Source of the DNA: Desulfurococcus sp.
Lineage (GTDB): Archaea > Thermoproteota > Thermoprotei_A > Sulfolobales > Desulfurococcaceae
Direction of reading: 5' to 3'
NCBI GenBank assembly: GCA_026626905.1
Contig: JAPNUX010000005.1
Span: 1 to 64,000, forward strand
Length of the DNA stretch: 64,000 nucleotides
Below the pieces are notes generated by a model. That model saw only the letters and a list, made by a program, of their open reading frames with translations. It did no database searches and had not been told where the DNA came from. The position numbers and the translations under genes are program-made. This document shows positions 9,637 through 17,936 of the stretch, one piece after another. How positions within the stretch are numbered: the first letter of the stretch is position 1; each line of letters opens with the position of its first letter.

Positions 9637-10005
9637 ATGGCGTCTACAACACTAAGGGCTGTAGAGTATAAGATGCTTTCAAACAGCGAGACCTACGCTA
9701 TACTTAAGAAAGTAGCTGAGAGAATACATAGTGAAACAGGTACGCTTTCACTTCTTATTTCAAGAGTACTAGAATACCTGGCTAAGAACCACAAGGTTCC
9801 ACCGGAGAAAGCAGAGGAGTTGAGAAGCTACCTGTCTTCAAAGGGGTTAAGAGAGGAGACTATTATTATATTAATGAATATCTGTCCATCCACACTGGAT
9901 GAACTTAGATACCTCATGGAGTTCGAGAAGACGCTGCCCGAGCAGAGTATTCTAGAGGAAATTCTCTCTAAGCTTAACGAGTACTGTTCTAGCGGGCAAG
10001 AGTAG
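9637..10005 (+). CDS. rpoF: DNA-directed RNA polymerase subunit F (Rpo4, Rpb4 homologue)
   Basis: 122 residues, all helical in appearance. NICPSTLDELRYLM is the conserved core of archaeal RpoF. It pairs with RpoE (Rpb7) to form the stalk of RNA polymerase, which helps open the promoter and binds nascent RNA; rpoE is not in this window. AGGTG lies 8 nt before the ATG. Its place between L21e and DUF655/rsmA is the standard archaeal arrangement. Confidence 0.93.
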   Translation: MASTTLRAVEYKMLSNSETYAILKKVAERIHSETGTLSLLISRVLEYLAKNHKVPPEKAEELRSYLSSKGLREETIIILMNICPSTLDELRYLMEFEKTLPEQSILEEILSKLNEYCSSGQE

Positions 10006-10034
10006 AGCTAGGCGTCCAGTAGGGGTGCATCTTT

Positions 10035-10673
10035 TTGGCTTATCGTGGAAGAGGCTTTCGACGCGAAGGCCCATGGAGACAGAGGTACGAGCCAGCTCTC
10101 TACGTCCTCGACTACCTAGAGCTAGGTAATCCATCAGACATACACTACGAGCACAGGAATCAACCACTCGTTCAAGGAGTTGGAGTCAAGTACTTCTCTC
10201 TTCTCGAGGCTACCCCGCTTCCAGCTGTCAGAATCGATATACTCGAGAGAATAGAGTTAGGTGGGCCGAGCAAGGTGAAGAGGGTTATACATGTAGGGTA
10301 TAGTGAGCTTACCAGTGTTGCAAGAGCGAATCTACCTGAAGCTCTCAGGCTAGTGGTCATCGAGAATGAAAGAGTATTCACAGAGTTCTTCAACATAGCT
10401 GAGCCAGTTAATATAAGACTACACGCTCTCGAGCTACTTCCAGATATAGGTAAGAAAACAATGAATCAAATACTAGAAGAGAGGAGTAGGAAGAAGTTTG
10501 AGAGTTTCAGCGATATAAGAGAGAGAACACGCGTCGACCCGGTTAAAGCACTCATAGGCAGGATTATAAAGGAGCTTGAAGGCGGCGAGAAATACTACTT
10601 GTTCATTAAGCCAAAGGAGCCTGGAGCCCTATACCTGGGGTACCTGGAGAAACTGTATGGGGAGTCATTTTAA
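10035..10673 (+). CDS. DUF655 family protein, probable RNA-binding
   Basis: 212 residues from a TTG start, 29 bp after rpoF. It belongs to the archaeal DUF655 family. The N-terminus is Arg-rich (RGRGFRREGPWRQR). An OB-like middle follows, then a helix-hairpin-helix-like segment, LELLPDIGKKTMNQILEER (about 134-152). The function is unproven. Its constant position next to rpoF and rsmA in archaea suggests a role in rRNA processing or ribosome assembly, which is inference. The end overlaps the preferred start of rsmA by 17 bp. Confidence 0.85.
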   Translation: MAYRGRGFRREGPWRQRYEPALYVLDYLELGNPSDIHYEHRNQPLVQGVGVKYFSLLEATPLPAVRIDILERIELGGPSKVKRVIHVGYSELTSVARANLPEALRLVVIENERVFTEFFNIAEPVNIRLHALELLPDIGKKTMNQILEERSRKKFESFSDIRERTRVDPVKALIGRIIKELEGGEKYYLFIKPKEPGALYLGYLEKLYGESF

Positions 10674-11499
10674 ACCCGAAGACATGAGCCGTCAAGCCCT
10701 GCTCTCCTGGACGCTGAGAACCCTTAGAAGCCATGGCTTAAAGCCTAGAAGAAAGCTAAGCCAGAACTTCACGGTAAATCCCTACCTCTTAAAAACTATT
10801 AAAAAACTAGTTGAATACGCTGATACCCTTGAGATAGGGTGTGGTATTGGAACTCTAACATTAGTGCTTAGTAGGGTTGTCCCTAGACTAGTCTCCATAG
10901 AGATCGATGAAAGACTCCTCGAGGCTGCCCGAGAGAACGTGGATGCTGCTAACACTATACTAGTTAAAGCTGATGCAACCAGGTATAGCGGTTACCCTGA
11001 GCAAGTTGTAGGTAACATCCCTTATCATATCACCTCGGAGATCCTAGTGTTGATTGCTAGATCTAATAGTGTAAGGAGAGCAGTGCTCACAGTTCAGAAA
11101 GATGTAGCTGAGAGACTTACAGCCAATCCTGGTAGTGATAACTATGGTAGAATAACCGTTCTAGTTAAAGCGTTATTCAAAGTAGAAGTTGCCGGAGTCT
11201 ACGGGAGAGCCTCCTTCTACCCTAAGCCTGAGGTTGAGCATGCTGTACTAGTTTTAACAAGGATTAAACAATTCGACACGGATATTGAAGCTCTCGAAGA
11301 GCTCACGCGAGTGATGTTCACTCAAAGGAGGAGGATTGCTTTAAAAGTGCTTGCAGAGAGAGTAGGCTTGAAAGGGGATGAATTATACCCTCGAATCCAG
11401 CGTCTTCTAGCAGGGAAGAGAGTGTACGAGGTCGAGGTGGGAGAGTTCTTGGAGCTAGCGAGGATAGTAGGGGAGGCTGGGTTGATATCGAGGGATTAA
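10657..11499 (+). CDS. rsmA: 16S rRNA (adenine-N6,N6) dimethyltransferase RsmA/KsgA/Dim1
   Basis: About 280 residues of the Dim1/KsgA family, which dimethylates two adjacent adenosines near the 3' end of 16S rRNA. KLSQNF (near 33) corresponds to the LGQHF motif, EIGCGIGTLTLVLSR is the SAM-binding loop, and NIPYHITSEIL carries the catalytic NxPY motif. I chose the ATG with GGAG 8 nt upstream, which overlaps DUF655 by 17 bp; an ATG at 10684 would be 11 bp past DUF655 and is also possible. The 3' end is immediately followed in another frame by the HemK-type methyltransferase. Confidence 0.95.
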   Translation: MGSHFKPEDMSRQALLSWTLRTLRSHGLKPRRKLSQNFTVNPYLLKTIKKLVEYADTLEIGCGIGTLTLVLSRVVPRLVSIEIDERLLEAARENVDAANTILVKADATRYSGYPEQVVGNIPYHITSEILVLIARSNSVRRAVLTVQKDVAERLTANPGSDNYGRITVLVKALFKVEVAGVYGRASFYPKPEVEHAVLVLTRIKQFDTDIEALEELTRVMFTQRRRIALKVLAERVGLKGDELYPRIQRLLAGKRVYEVEVGEFLELARIVGEAGLISRD

Positions 11500-11561
11500 A
11501 ACTTGTATTCCTGGGTGATGTATACAAGCCAAGCGATGACACATGGCTGGCAGTAGACTTC

Positions 11562-12071
11562 ATGGATTCACTGAAGCCTCGTGGAGAGCTCTGCATGGAT
11601 TTAGGCTGTGGTAGCGGCGTGCTGGGACTCTACGCCTTAGTTAAAGGCTACTGCAGGAGGGTTGTCTTCATTGATATACAGGAGGATGCACTTCAGACAA
11701 CACTCAACAATATAGTATTGAATGGCATGTTAGGGAGAAGCATTGTAGTTTCAAGCTATCCAGCATTCTTTAAGAGTACTTTCGATGTAGTCTTAGCTAA
11801 CCCACCCTACCTGCCAGGATTGAATGGGAGAGTAGAGGATGAAACAGTTGAAGGCGGGAGATACGGGTTTGAAACCCTGCTATACTTTATTGACGCTGCT
11901 TTCAGGGCTTTAAAGCGGGGCGGCCTCTTGATACTCGTATATTCATCACTATCCAACCCGGAAGTCATCGAGAAGCACCTTCATGGAAGATTTGATAAGG
12001 TGGCTCAGATATCTAAGAGATTGTTTTACGAAGTAATATACGCTGTAGGGGTTGTCAAGAAAAGTGATTAG
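11562..12071 (+). CDS. HemK/PrmC-type class I methyltransferase; true start lies upstream
   Basis: 169 residues from the first ATG: SAM loop DLGCGSGVLGLYA (near 13), DIQEDAL, then NPPYLPG, the NPPY motif of N5-glutamine and related amino-methyltransferases. Archaeal members (Mtq2/HemK2-like) usually methylate the Gln of the release-factor GGQ motif. The frame stays open 5' of this ATG and encodes VYKPSDDTWLAVDF (11520-11561), a segment conserved at the N-terminus of the family, so translation must begin earlier. Between the upstream in-frame stop and 11562 I find no ATG, GTG or TTG in frame. Candidates are a rare codon such as CTG at 11511, or a sequence error. The open frame also overlaps the end of rsmA. 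Confidence 0.85.
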   Translation: MDSLKPRGELCMDLGCGSGVLGLYALVKGYCRRVVFIDIQEDALQTTLNNIVLNGMLGRSIVVSSYPAFFKSTFDVVLANPPYLPGLNGRVEDETVEGGRYGFETLLYFIDAAFRALKRGGLLILVYSSLSNPEVIEKHLHGRFDKVAQISKRLFYEVIYAVGVVKKSD

Positions 12072-12771
12072 AGTAGTCTTAGTAGGCATTGAGGGCTCTG
12101 TAAACCTAGGTGTTATAGCTAGGACGTGCGTTAACTTTAATGTTGATGAATTATACCTAGTAAACCCTGTAGCAAGCGTCCAGGAGGCATTAGTATATGC
12201 TGCTAAAGCCAGGGATTTTCTCTCTAAAGCTGTGGTGACCACGAGACTTGAGGATGCTTTAAGAAATGTGGATCTAGTGGTTGCTACAAGTGATGAAGGC
12301 TTCAGCGAGAGAGATATGCTCAGGCAATCCCTGAGTCTCGAGGAGTTCGCTAGAAGCGTGTACCCTAAGGCTAAGAGCGTTGCAATACTCTTCGGGAGAG
12401 AGAGCACGGGCTTAACGAGAGAAGAATTAAGTAAAGCAGACATCCTCGTGACGATCCCGGCGAACCCAGCATATCCCACCTTAAACGTGAGCCAGGCAGT
12501 AGCTGTAGTACTATGGGAGCTTTGGAGGCAGAGGCGGCTTCAGGCAACTAATGTGCCGAGAACTGCCAGCAGAAGCATGCTGGCAGAGCTAGTAGAGCTT
12601 GCAACAGATGTATCAAGACTCGTGATGTCGTCAGAAGAGAAGATTGAGAGATCCAGGCTACTATGGAAGAGAATGCTAAGTAAGTCGCTGCTAACTGAGA
12701 AGGAGGCCAGCCTGCTTAAATACTGGCTTTACAGGGTTAAGCGTCGGCTAGCACCAAGCAGTAGCATCTAG
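12052..12771 (+). CDS. trmJ: tRNA 2'-O-methyltransferase TrmJ, SPOUT family
   Basis: 239 residues from a TTG start overlapping the HemK-type gene by 20 bp. The trefoil-knot SPOUT domain shows the SpoU motifs in order: GIEGSVNLGVIARTCVNF (motif 1, about 12-29), LFGRESTGLTREEL (motif 2) and IPANPAYPTLNVSQAVAV (motif 3). TrmJ methylates the 2'-OH of nucleotide 32 in the tRNA anticodon loop; the Sulfolobus enzyme acts on C32. A helical C-terminal extension of about 70 residues follows, as in bacterial TrmJ. Its neighbours are other RNA-modifying genes. Confidence 0.88.
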   Translation: MSRKVIRVVLVGIEGSVNLGVIARTCVNFNVDELYLVNPVASVQEALVYAAKARDFLSKAVVTTRLEDALRNVDLVVATSDEGFSERDMLRQSLSLEEFARSVYPKAKSVAILFGRESTGLTREELSKADILVTIPANPAYPTLNVSQAVAVVLWELWRQRRLQATNVPRTASRSMLAELVELATDVSRLVMSSEEKIERSRLLWKRMLSKSLLTEKEASLLKYWLYRVKRRLAPSSSI

Positions 12772-12826
12772 AACCCTGGATGTCTTTAAGAGCAGGCTCT
12801 CTTGATAAAAACTCTGGGAGAGTCGT

Positions 12827-13615
12827 ATGGGTTTAACTGAGGGTTTAAGAATCCTGGTGACAGCTTCTACTAGAGGTCTTGGTAGAGGCGCTGCTGAAGT
12901 CCTACTCGAGGAGGGTGCCTTAGTAGTCATAAATGGAAGGAGCACTGAAAGTGTTGAGAAGACTCTTAAAGAGCTGAGAGCAAGGTATGAGGGTAGAGTG
13001 TATGGTGTAGCCGCTGATATTACTAAAAGGAGTGAAGCATACAGCCTGGTTGAAAGAGCAGTAGAATATCTAGGTGGATTAGACTCTCTAGTATACGTGA
13101 CCGGCCCTCCTAGACCCGGCACATTCCTTGAGGTAAGTGATGAGGAGTGGGAGGAAAACGCCAAGCTATTAGTCTTCAATGCAATATGGCTTGTTAAAGC
13201 CGCACTCCCATACCTCAGGAGATCTAGGAATCCATCCATAGTTTTATCATCCAGCATAGCAGTGAAGGAACCCATAGAAAACCTCGCTTTATCGAATATT
13301 CTAAGGATAAGCATACACGGGTTGCTGAAAACACTCTCCAGGGAGCTCGGGCGGGAGGGGATCAGGGTTAACGCTGTGATGCCAGGATACATTGAGACTG
13401 ATAGAATTAGGAGGTTGATCGAAGATAAAGCTAGGAGAGAAGGTGTATCATTTGAGGAAGCTTATAGAAGCTTCAGCAGGGAGATCCCGCTTGGACGAAT
13501 AGGTACTCCAAGAGAGTATGGGAGAGTAGTAGCCTTCCTAGTCAGCGAGTACGCGTCGTACGTTAACGGTGCATCAATAGCGGTTGACGGAGGGTTAATG
13601 AGGTCAGTATTCTAA
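12827..13615 (+). CDS. short-chain dehydrogenase/reductase family protein lacking the YxxxK active site
   Basis: 262 residues with a Rossmann fold. The nucleotide loop is TASTRGLGRGAAEVL (12-26) in place of the standard TGxxxGxG. Catalytic Ser is present (LSSSIAV), but where YxxxK is expected the sequence reads LALSNILR, so both Tyr and Lys are gone. An SDR subgroup with this LSNxxR pattern is known, resembles beta-ketoacyl-ACP reductase, and has no assigned reaction. The C-terminus (VNGASIAVDGGLMRSVF) is typical SDR. It sits alone after trmJ, 55 bp away, with GGGAG before the ATG. I assign the family, not a function. Confidence 0.8.
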   Translation: MGLTEGLRILVTASTRGLGRGAAEVLLEEGALVVINGRSTESVEKTLKELRARYEGRVYGVAADITKRSEAYSLVERAVEYLGGLDSLVYVTGPPRPGTFLEVSDEEWEENAKLLVFNAIWLVKAALPYLRRSRNPSIVLSSSIAVKEPIENLALSNILRISIHGLLKTLSRELGREGIRVNAVMPGYIETDRIRRLIEDKARREGVSFEEAYRSFSREIPLGRIGTPREYGRVVAFLVSEYASYVNGASIAVDGGLMRSVF

Positions 13616-13794
13616 GCTGTGAACTCTAAGAGAAGTAGCTGGTATTCTTCAAGCACGTCTAAGCCCTTATCGAAGCCTGCTAGAAGCTTTCACGTATACT
13701 CTCATGCTACCCTGACCACGGCTTTAAAGCTAGCTGGAGGTACTTTTCGATTACTCCTCAGCTTCAATGAGTGATAGCAGCATTCACCTATCAA
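13612..13794 (-). pseudogene. possible decayed small gene downstream of pyrH, two in-frame UGA codons
   Basis: Reading from a TTG at 13794, 15 bp after the pyrH stop, one frame runs 61 codons to a TAG at 13612 and is interrupted only by TGA at 13702-13704 and 13690-13692. The parts read like protein: KVPPASFKAVVRVA before the first TGA and KLLAGFDKGLDVLEEYQLLL after the second. Both TGAs would be Arg if the first base were C. It lies between two convergent genes. I do not recognise the family. Chance cannot be excluded in a frame this short. Confidence 0.35.
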
Positions 13795-13809
13795 TGATCG
13801 TCAAAGTAG

Positions 13810-14484
13810 TTAGCATGGATGTATCATGCTACCCGGGTTTCCTCCTCTAATGGCTTCTAATAGCTTCTCTGGCTCACGGTAGTCTACGAGTTTTATGAGG
13901 ATATTGCTTCTTACAGCGAGATCCAGGGCTTTTTCATCTATGAGAGCATACTCGCCTGGCAGCTGTTTCTGCCTAAGCATCTCCTTAAGCATGGATGCAT
14001 TAATCTCCTTTAGCGGTTTTGCATCCGGATACCTAGCTGGATCTTTATCGTAAACGTAGCCTGCTGCAGAGAGGTAGTATAGCTCGCTGACGCTGAGAGC
14101 CTCTGCTACCTCTACCGCCACTGAGGCTGTCGACTGACCTGGTATTAAGCCGCCCATGACTACTATTCTACTGGATGCTAATGCCTCTAATGCTTCCTCG
14201 AGGCTGGCAGCCGGCTTAGGATACGAGTATGGCTGTAGAGCTGAAATAAGGAGAAGGCTGTTAAGCCTTGAAGCCCATATCCCGATCAAGTCAAGCCAGT
14301 AGTTTGATGAAACTCCAATTGATTTAGCGCTAGTAATATATCTTCTAGCAGTACCGCCACCTCCTGCAACAATTACGATCCTGTAGTTTTCAGAGAGACC
14401 TCTAACTACGTGGATGAGTTTAGCGAGAAGCTCGGGCTCGCTATAGAAGACTCTGCCTGTCACCTTTAATACTAGGGGTTTCAC
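13810..14484 (-). CDS. pyrH: uridylate kinase (UMP kinase), archaeal type
   Basis: 224 residues of the amino-acid-kinase fold. It starts KPLVLKVTGRVF, with the nucleotide loop VAGGGGTARRYI (about 39-50) and VMGGLIPGQSTASVA (UMP site). SAAGYVYDKDPARYPDAKPL is the conserved ATP-site segment. It phosphorylates UMP to UDP in pyrimidine nucleotide synthesis. The GTG start is preceded by GGTGGTG. It is divergent from glmS with only 58 bp between the starts, so the two promoters overlap or are leaderless. Downstream lies a broken small frame on the same strand. Confidence 0.93.
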   Translation of the reverse strand: MKPLVLKVTGRVFYSEPELLAKLIHVVRGLSENYRIVIVAGGGGTARRYITSAKSIGVSSNYWLDLIGIWASRLNSLLLISALQPYSYPKPAASLEEALEALASSRIVVMGGLIPGQSTASVAVEVAEALSVSELYYLSAAGYVYDKDPARYPDAKPLKEINASMLKEMLRQKQLPGEYALIDEKALDLAVRSNILIKLVDYREPEKLLEAIRGGNPGSMIHPC

Positions 14485-14542
14485 AAGGCACCACCAGGCA
14501 TTAATTTCTCTCCTTCTTACTAGTCACATTAAGGGTTAAGCC

Positions 14543-16375
14543 TTGTGTGGTATAATAGGCTTATGCCTTAACTCAAGGGATCGCTTGAGGATCGGGGAGG
14601 CTATTTACAGGGGTCTCCTGAGACTTGAGTATAGGGGTTATGATTCAGCTGGTATAGCTGTAATTGAGGGTAAAGAGCTGAGAGTTCTAAAAGGTAAGGG
14701 AAGGCTTAGAGACCTCGAAGCCCGGTTCTCCTTTACAAGGCTAGAGGGTGTGACCGGTATAGGGCATACTAGATGGGCTACTCATGGAGCTCCAAGCGAT
14801 GTAAACGCTCACCCGCATACCGACTGCAAGGGGTTATTCGCGGTAGTTCACAATGGAGTTATAGAAAACTACTTGGAGTTGAAGAAGAAGCTATCGGAGA
14901 AAGGACATGTATTTAAGAGTGATACTGACACTGAGGTTATAGCTCATTTAATTGAGGAATACTATGAGGAGCACCATGATGTATACAAAGCATTTAAGAA
15001 AGCTATCACAGAGCTTAAAGGCGCGTATGCCATCCTAGCGATCACGTGGCTGGAGCCACATAAAATATTCTTCGCCAGGAAGGATAGCCCCCTGGTAATC
15101 GGGTTGAGTGACGGGTATACTGTGCTAGCAAGTGATATACCAGCACTACTCGACCATACAAGGAGTATTATAGTAGTGAGAGATGGGTGGATCGGGTATG
15201 CAACACCCTCCACGGTATACCTAGAGGATCTCTCAACAGGAGGCGTGGTCGATCCTCTAAGATACCTTAGATTCGTTGAGTGGAGTTTAACAGACGCTGA
15301 GAAAGAAGGATACCCGTACTTCATGCTCAAGGAGATACACGAGCAGCCGGTTGCACTAAAGAATACTATCCACGGGTTGATCGGAGACCCTGTGGTTGAT
15401 AAGGTAGTGGAGTTATTAAGCAATGCTGACAGAGTATTCGTTGTCGGAGCTGGTACAAGCTACCACGCCTCAGAGTACTTTGCTATAGTCTCCTTGAAGC
15501 TAGCTGGGAAACTTACAGTACCATTCATTGCAAGCGAGTATAATATGCTTGCCGAGGCATCCAGGCCCGGGGATGTACTAGTAGCTGTCAGCCAGAGCGG
15601 TGAAACCATGGATACTTTGAAGGCTATACGGGCTTTTAAGAGGCAGGGAGTGAGGGTTATCAGCATAACTAACATCGTGGATTCAGCTATAGCGAGGGAG
15701 AGTGATGCAGCCTTATACATGAGGGCTGGGCCTGAGATAGGGGTTGCTGCAACAAAAACGTTTCTAGCGGAAACTCTAATTCTAGCATGGCTAGCTGTGA
15801 AGCTGGCGGGTGAGACAGGTAGACTTACATCCAGTGAGGTATCCGAGCTGCTGAAAGCTCTAGAATCCTCTCCAAGTCTAGTGGAGAAGTCTATTAAAAG
15901 CAAGGCTGCCGAGGAGCTAGCGGGGAGACTATCCAGCTCGAAGAGCATGTACTACCTGAGTAGAGGGGTAGGGCTACCTGTAGCTAGGGAAGGCGCGCTC
16001 AAGATAAAAGAGGTAGCCTACATCCACGCTGAAGCGTATCCTGCTGGAGAGTCTAAGCACGGGCCCATCGCGCTCGTAGAGCCATTCTTCCCTGTGGTGT
16101 TCATTGTCCCGGATGACCGAGAGCTGGAGAAACTAGTACTAGGTAATATCGAGGAGATAAAGGCTAGAGGAGGAGTAGTTATCGGCGTGATACCAGAGGG
16201 TTCAAGTCTCGTGGAGAGACTAGATGTAGCCATCGAGGTACCTGCAGCACACTGGGTGCTCACGCCTCTAACACATACACCTCCACTTCAACTCCTAGCC
16301 TACCATACCGCTGTATTGAGAGGCTATGATCCCGATAAGCCTAGGAATCTAGCTAAAACAGTTACAGTTGAGTAG
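14543..16375 (+). CDS. glmS: glutamine--fructose-6-phosphate aminotransferase (isomerizing)
   Basis: 610 residues, full length. After a TTG start the next codon is Cys (CGIIG), the glutamine-amidotransferase nucleophile. RLEYRGYDSAGIAV, GHTRWATHGAPSDVNAHPHT and HNGVIENY follow in the N-terminal Ntn domain. Two SIS sugar-isomerase domains come after, with SQSGETMDTL and ESKHGPIALV. The C-terminus KPRNLAKTVTVE is the typical lid. It makes glucosamine-6-phosphate from fructose-6-phosphate and Gln, the first step to UDP-GlcNAc for surface glycans. Confidence 0.97.
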   Translation: MCGIIGLCLNSRDRLRIGEAIYRGLLRLEYRGYDSAGIAVIEGKELRVLKGKGRLRDLEARFSFTRLEGVTGIGHTRWATHGAPSDVNAHPHTDCKGLFAVVHNGVIENYLELKKKLSEKGHVFKSDTDTEVIAHLIEEYYEEHHDVYKAFKKAITELKGAYAILAITWLEPHKIFFARKDSPLVIGLSDGYTVLASDIPALLDHTRSIIVVRDGWIGYATPSTVYLEDLSTGGVVDPLRYLRFVEWSLTDAEKEGYPYFMLKEIHEQPVALKNTIHGLIGDPVVDKVVELLSNADRVFVVGAGTSYHASEYFAIVSLKLAGKLTVPFIASEYNMLAEASRPGDVLVAVSQSGETMDTLKAIRAFKRQGVRVISITNIVDSAIARESDAALYMRAGPEIGVAATKTFLAETLILAWLAVKLAGETGRLTSSEVSELLKALESSPSLVEKSIKSKAAEELAGRLSSSKSMYYLSRGVGLPVAREGALKIKEVAYIHAEAYPAGESKHGPIALVEPFFPVVFIVPDDRELEKLVLGNIEEIKARGGVVIGVIPEGSSLVERLDVAIEVPAAHWVLTPLTHTPPLQLLAYHTAVLRGYDPDKPRNLAKTVTVE

Positions 16376-16390
16376 ACTCTACTGTGAATG

Positions 16391-17779
16391 CTAGCTGTAG
16401 TGCCTAGCCATCTCTTCGTTACCTGGCACGCTTAACATTGCATCAATTGCTTCTTCAGCCTGCTTCTCGCTCTTAGTTCTCACATCGTACATTAACCATT
16501 CCAGTAGTTTCTCCCTTCCTCCTTTAAGGAAGGCTTCAAGAGCCCACTCCATCCGCATCATTCTCGGATAGAGCACGTAGTAGAGGATCTTACTATTCGG
16601 CTGGGTGACGCTTACTCTATGGTAGCCTTTACCATCAACTATCGCTGGGACTTCAACGACTACGTTATCGGGTATGCCTGAGAGAACACCATTATTAGGA
16701 ATGTTCAGCTGGAATCTCCTAGGTGTATCCGTGGCAATAGACTCTATTATATCCACGAGTTCTTCGCCACTAGGCTTAGGTGGGAATACCTCTGTGAGTC
16801 TTGTATGTGGATTACTGACTGCATCGTAGATAGATTTCAACCCATGATTGAGGAATGCAACATAGAGAGCCCAGCCAACCTCGGAGTCCGGGCCTCCTGT
16901 ATAGCCATACCACTTTCTCTTTGTGTCAAGATTCCAGTGATACTTCCATGTGCCGCCGCGGACAGTATCACCGATCGGGAATAAACCGTAAGTTTTATAC
17001 ATGTCTACTGCTGCAGGTGATAGATCAATATCAAAGGGGTTGAGGTTTTCCCAGCGCCATCTACTCCAGTACTTTTCAGCCTCCTCTTGAATCCACTTAT
17101 CGATGTACTGGTATCCATCGCCTCCATCATACTTGAATTTCGTCAGCCAGATAACATGGTTGAATCCAACTGCCTCCCACTCATCTACCTTGGATGGATC
17201 TAATCCTATTCCTTTAACGACCCTCCAGAATCCATGGTGGCCGTGACATAAGCCTATATGCTTAACCTTGGAGATTCTATGTGCTAGAGTTGAGAGCTCG
17301 AAGACAGGGTTAGCGACATTTATAAACCATGCATCCGGAGCATACTCCTCTATATCCCTTAGGATGCTTACGTAGAGCTTGAACTGGTAGTACCCCCATA
17401 TCGTGTGGTAATCGCTCACCATGTTCCATTCAACACTGTTGATTCCTCTATAGTATCCTTTCTTCTCTGTTGCCTCACGCATTTGCTCATAGTACATGTG
17501 GCCGCCGGCCATTGCTGAGTTAATAATGAAGTCGGCTTCCTTTATCGCTTCAATCCTATCTGTTGTAGCATGGAACTCCATGTCGACTTTAAGTTCCTCA
17601 GCATACCGCTTGGCAAACCCGTATACTAGTTCAAGGCGCTCTCTATTTATATCCATCAAGTAGACTTTGCTTCCATGGAGGTTCTTCTTTAACATTAAAT
17701 CTATCAGGGTTCTAGTACTCCATACAGCTGAGCCGGCACCAATGAAGGCTATCTTTAACCCTTTACTGGTATCCGGCAT
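16391..17779 (-). CDS. GH4 family glycosidase (alpha-glucosidase/alpha-galactosidase type)
   Basis: 462 residues, normal GH4 length. The N-terminal Rossmann fold reads IAFIGAGSAVWSTRTL (10-25) and binds NAD+, which GH4 enzymes use for a redox-assisted hydrolysis. NVANPV, GLCHGHHGF and GFNHVIWLT are family motifs; the Cys of GLCHG and the His of GFNH are the expected Mn2+ ligands. Its likely role is cytoplasmic hydrolysis of alpha-glucosides or alpha-galactosides; the sequence does not decide which. It is a single gene with its own promoter, convergent with glmS. Confidence 0.9.
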   Translation of the reverse strand: MPDTSKGLKIAFIGAGSAVWSTRTLIDLMLKKNLHGSKVYLMDINRERLELVYGFAKRYAEELKVDMEFHATTDRIEAIKEADFIINSAMAGGHMYYEQMREATEKKGYYRGINSVEWNMVSDYHTIWGYYQFKLYVSILRDIEEYAPDAWFINVANPVFELSTLAHRISKVKHIGLCHGHHGFWRVVKGIGLDPSKVDEWEAVGFNHVIWLTKFKYDGGDGYQYIDKWIQEEAEKYWSRWRWENLNPFDIDLSPAAVDMYKTYGLFPIGDTVRGGTWKYHWNLDTKRKWYGYTGGPDSEVGWALYVAFLNHGLKSIYDAVSNPHTRLTEVFPPKPSGEELVDIIESIATDTPRRFQLNIPNNGVLSGIPDNVVVEVPAIVDGKGYHRVSVTQPNSKILYYVLYPRMMRMEWALEAFLKGGREKLLEWLMYDVRTKSEKQAEEAIDAMLSVPGNEEMARHYS

Positions 17780-17811
17780 TAGTCATCCACCGGCTCTAAT
17801 ATATTGATCCC

Positions 17812-17839
17812 CTTAGGTTTAAATACTTCTTAGGTTTAA
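17812..17839 (-). promoter_or_regulatory. GH4 promoter: TATA box within a direct repeat
   Basis: On the plus strand CTTAGGTTTAA occurs twice, at 17812-17822 and 17829-17839, with a 17-bp period. On the minus strand the proximal copy forms the TATA box (AGTATTTAAACC, 17816-17827), about 40 bp before the GH4 ATG. A repeated site on the TATA box would suit a repressor; this is inference. Confidence 0.45.
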
Positions 17840-17936
17840 TTACTGTTTTTCTCGCTAAGAGTTTTAGTGGGAAATTTCGCCTAATACACTTCAAGCTTAT
17901 CCTCGATGATGTGGCAGTGAAAGTACTTCGACTCTA

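Noticed and set aside
13690-13704. Selenocysteine decoding of the two UGA codons after pyrH
   Set aside because: Crenarchaea are not known to have the selenocysteine pathway and I see no SECIS-like stem; decay or sequence error is simpler.
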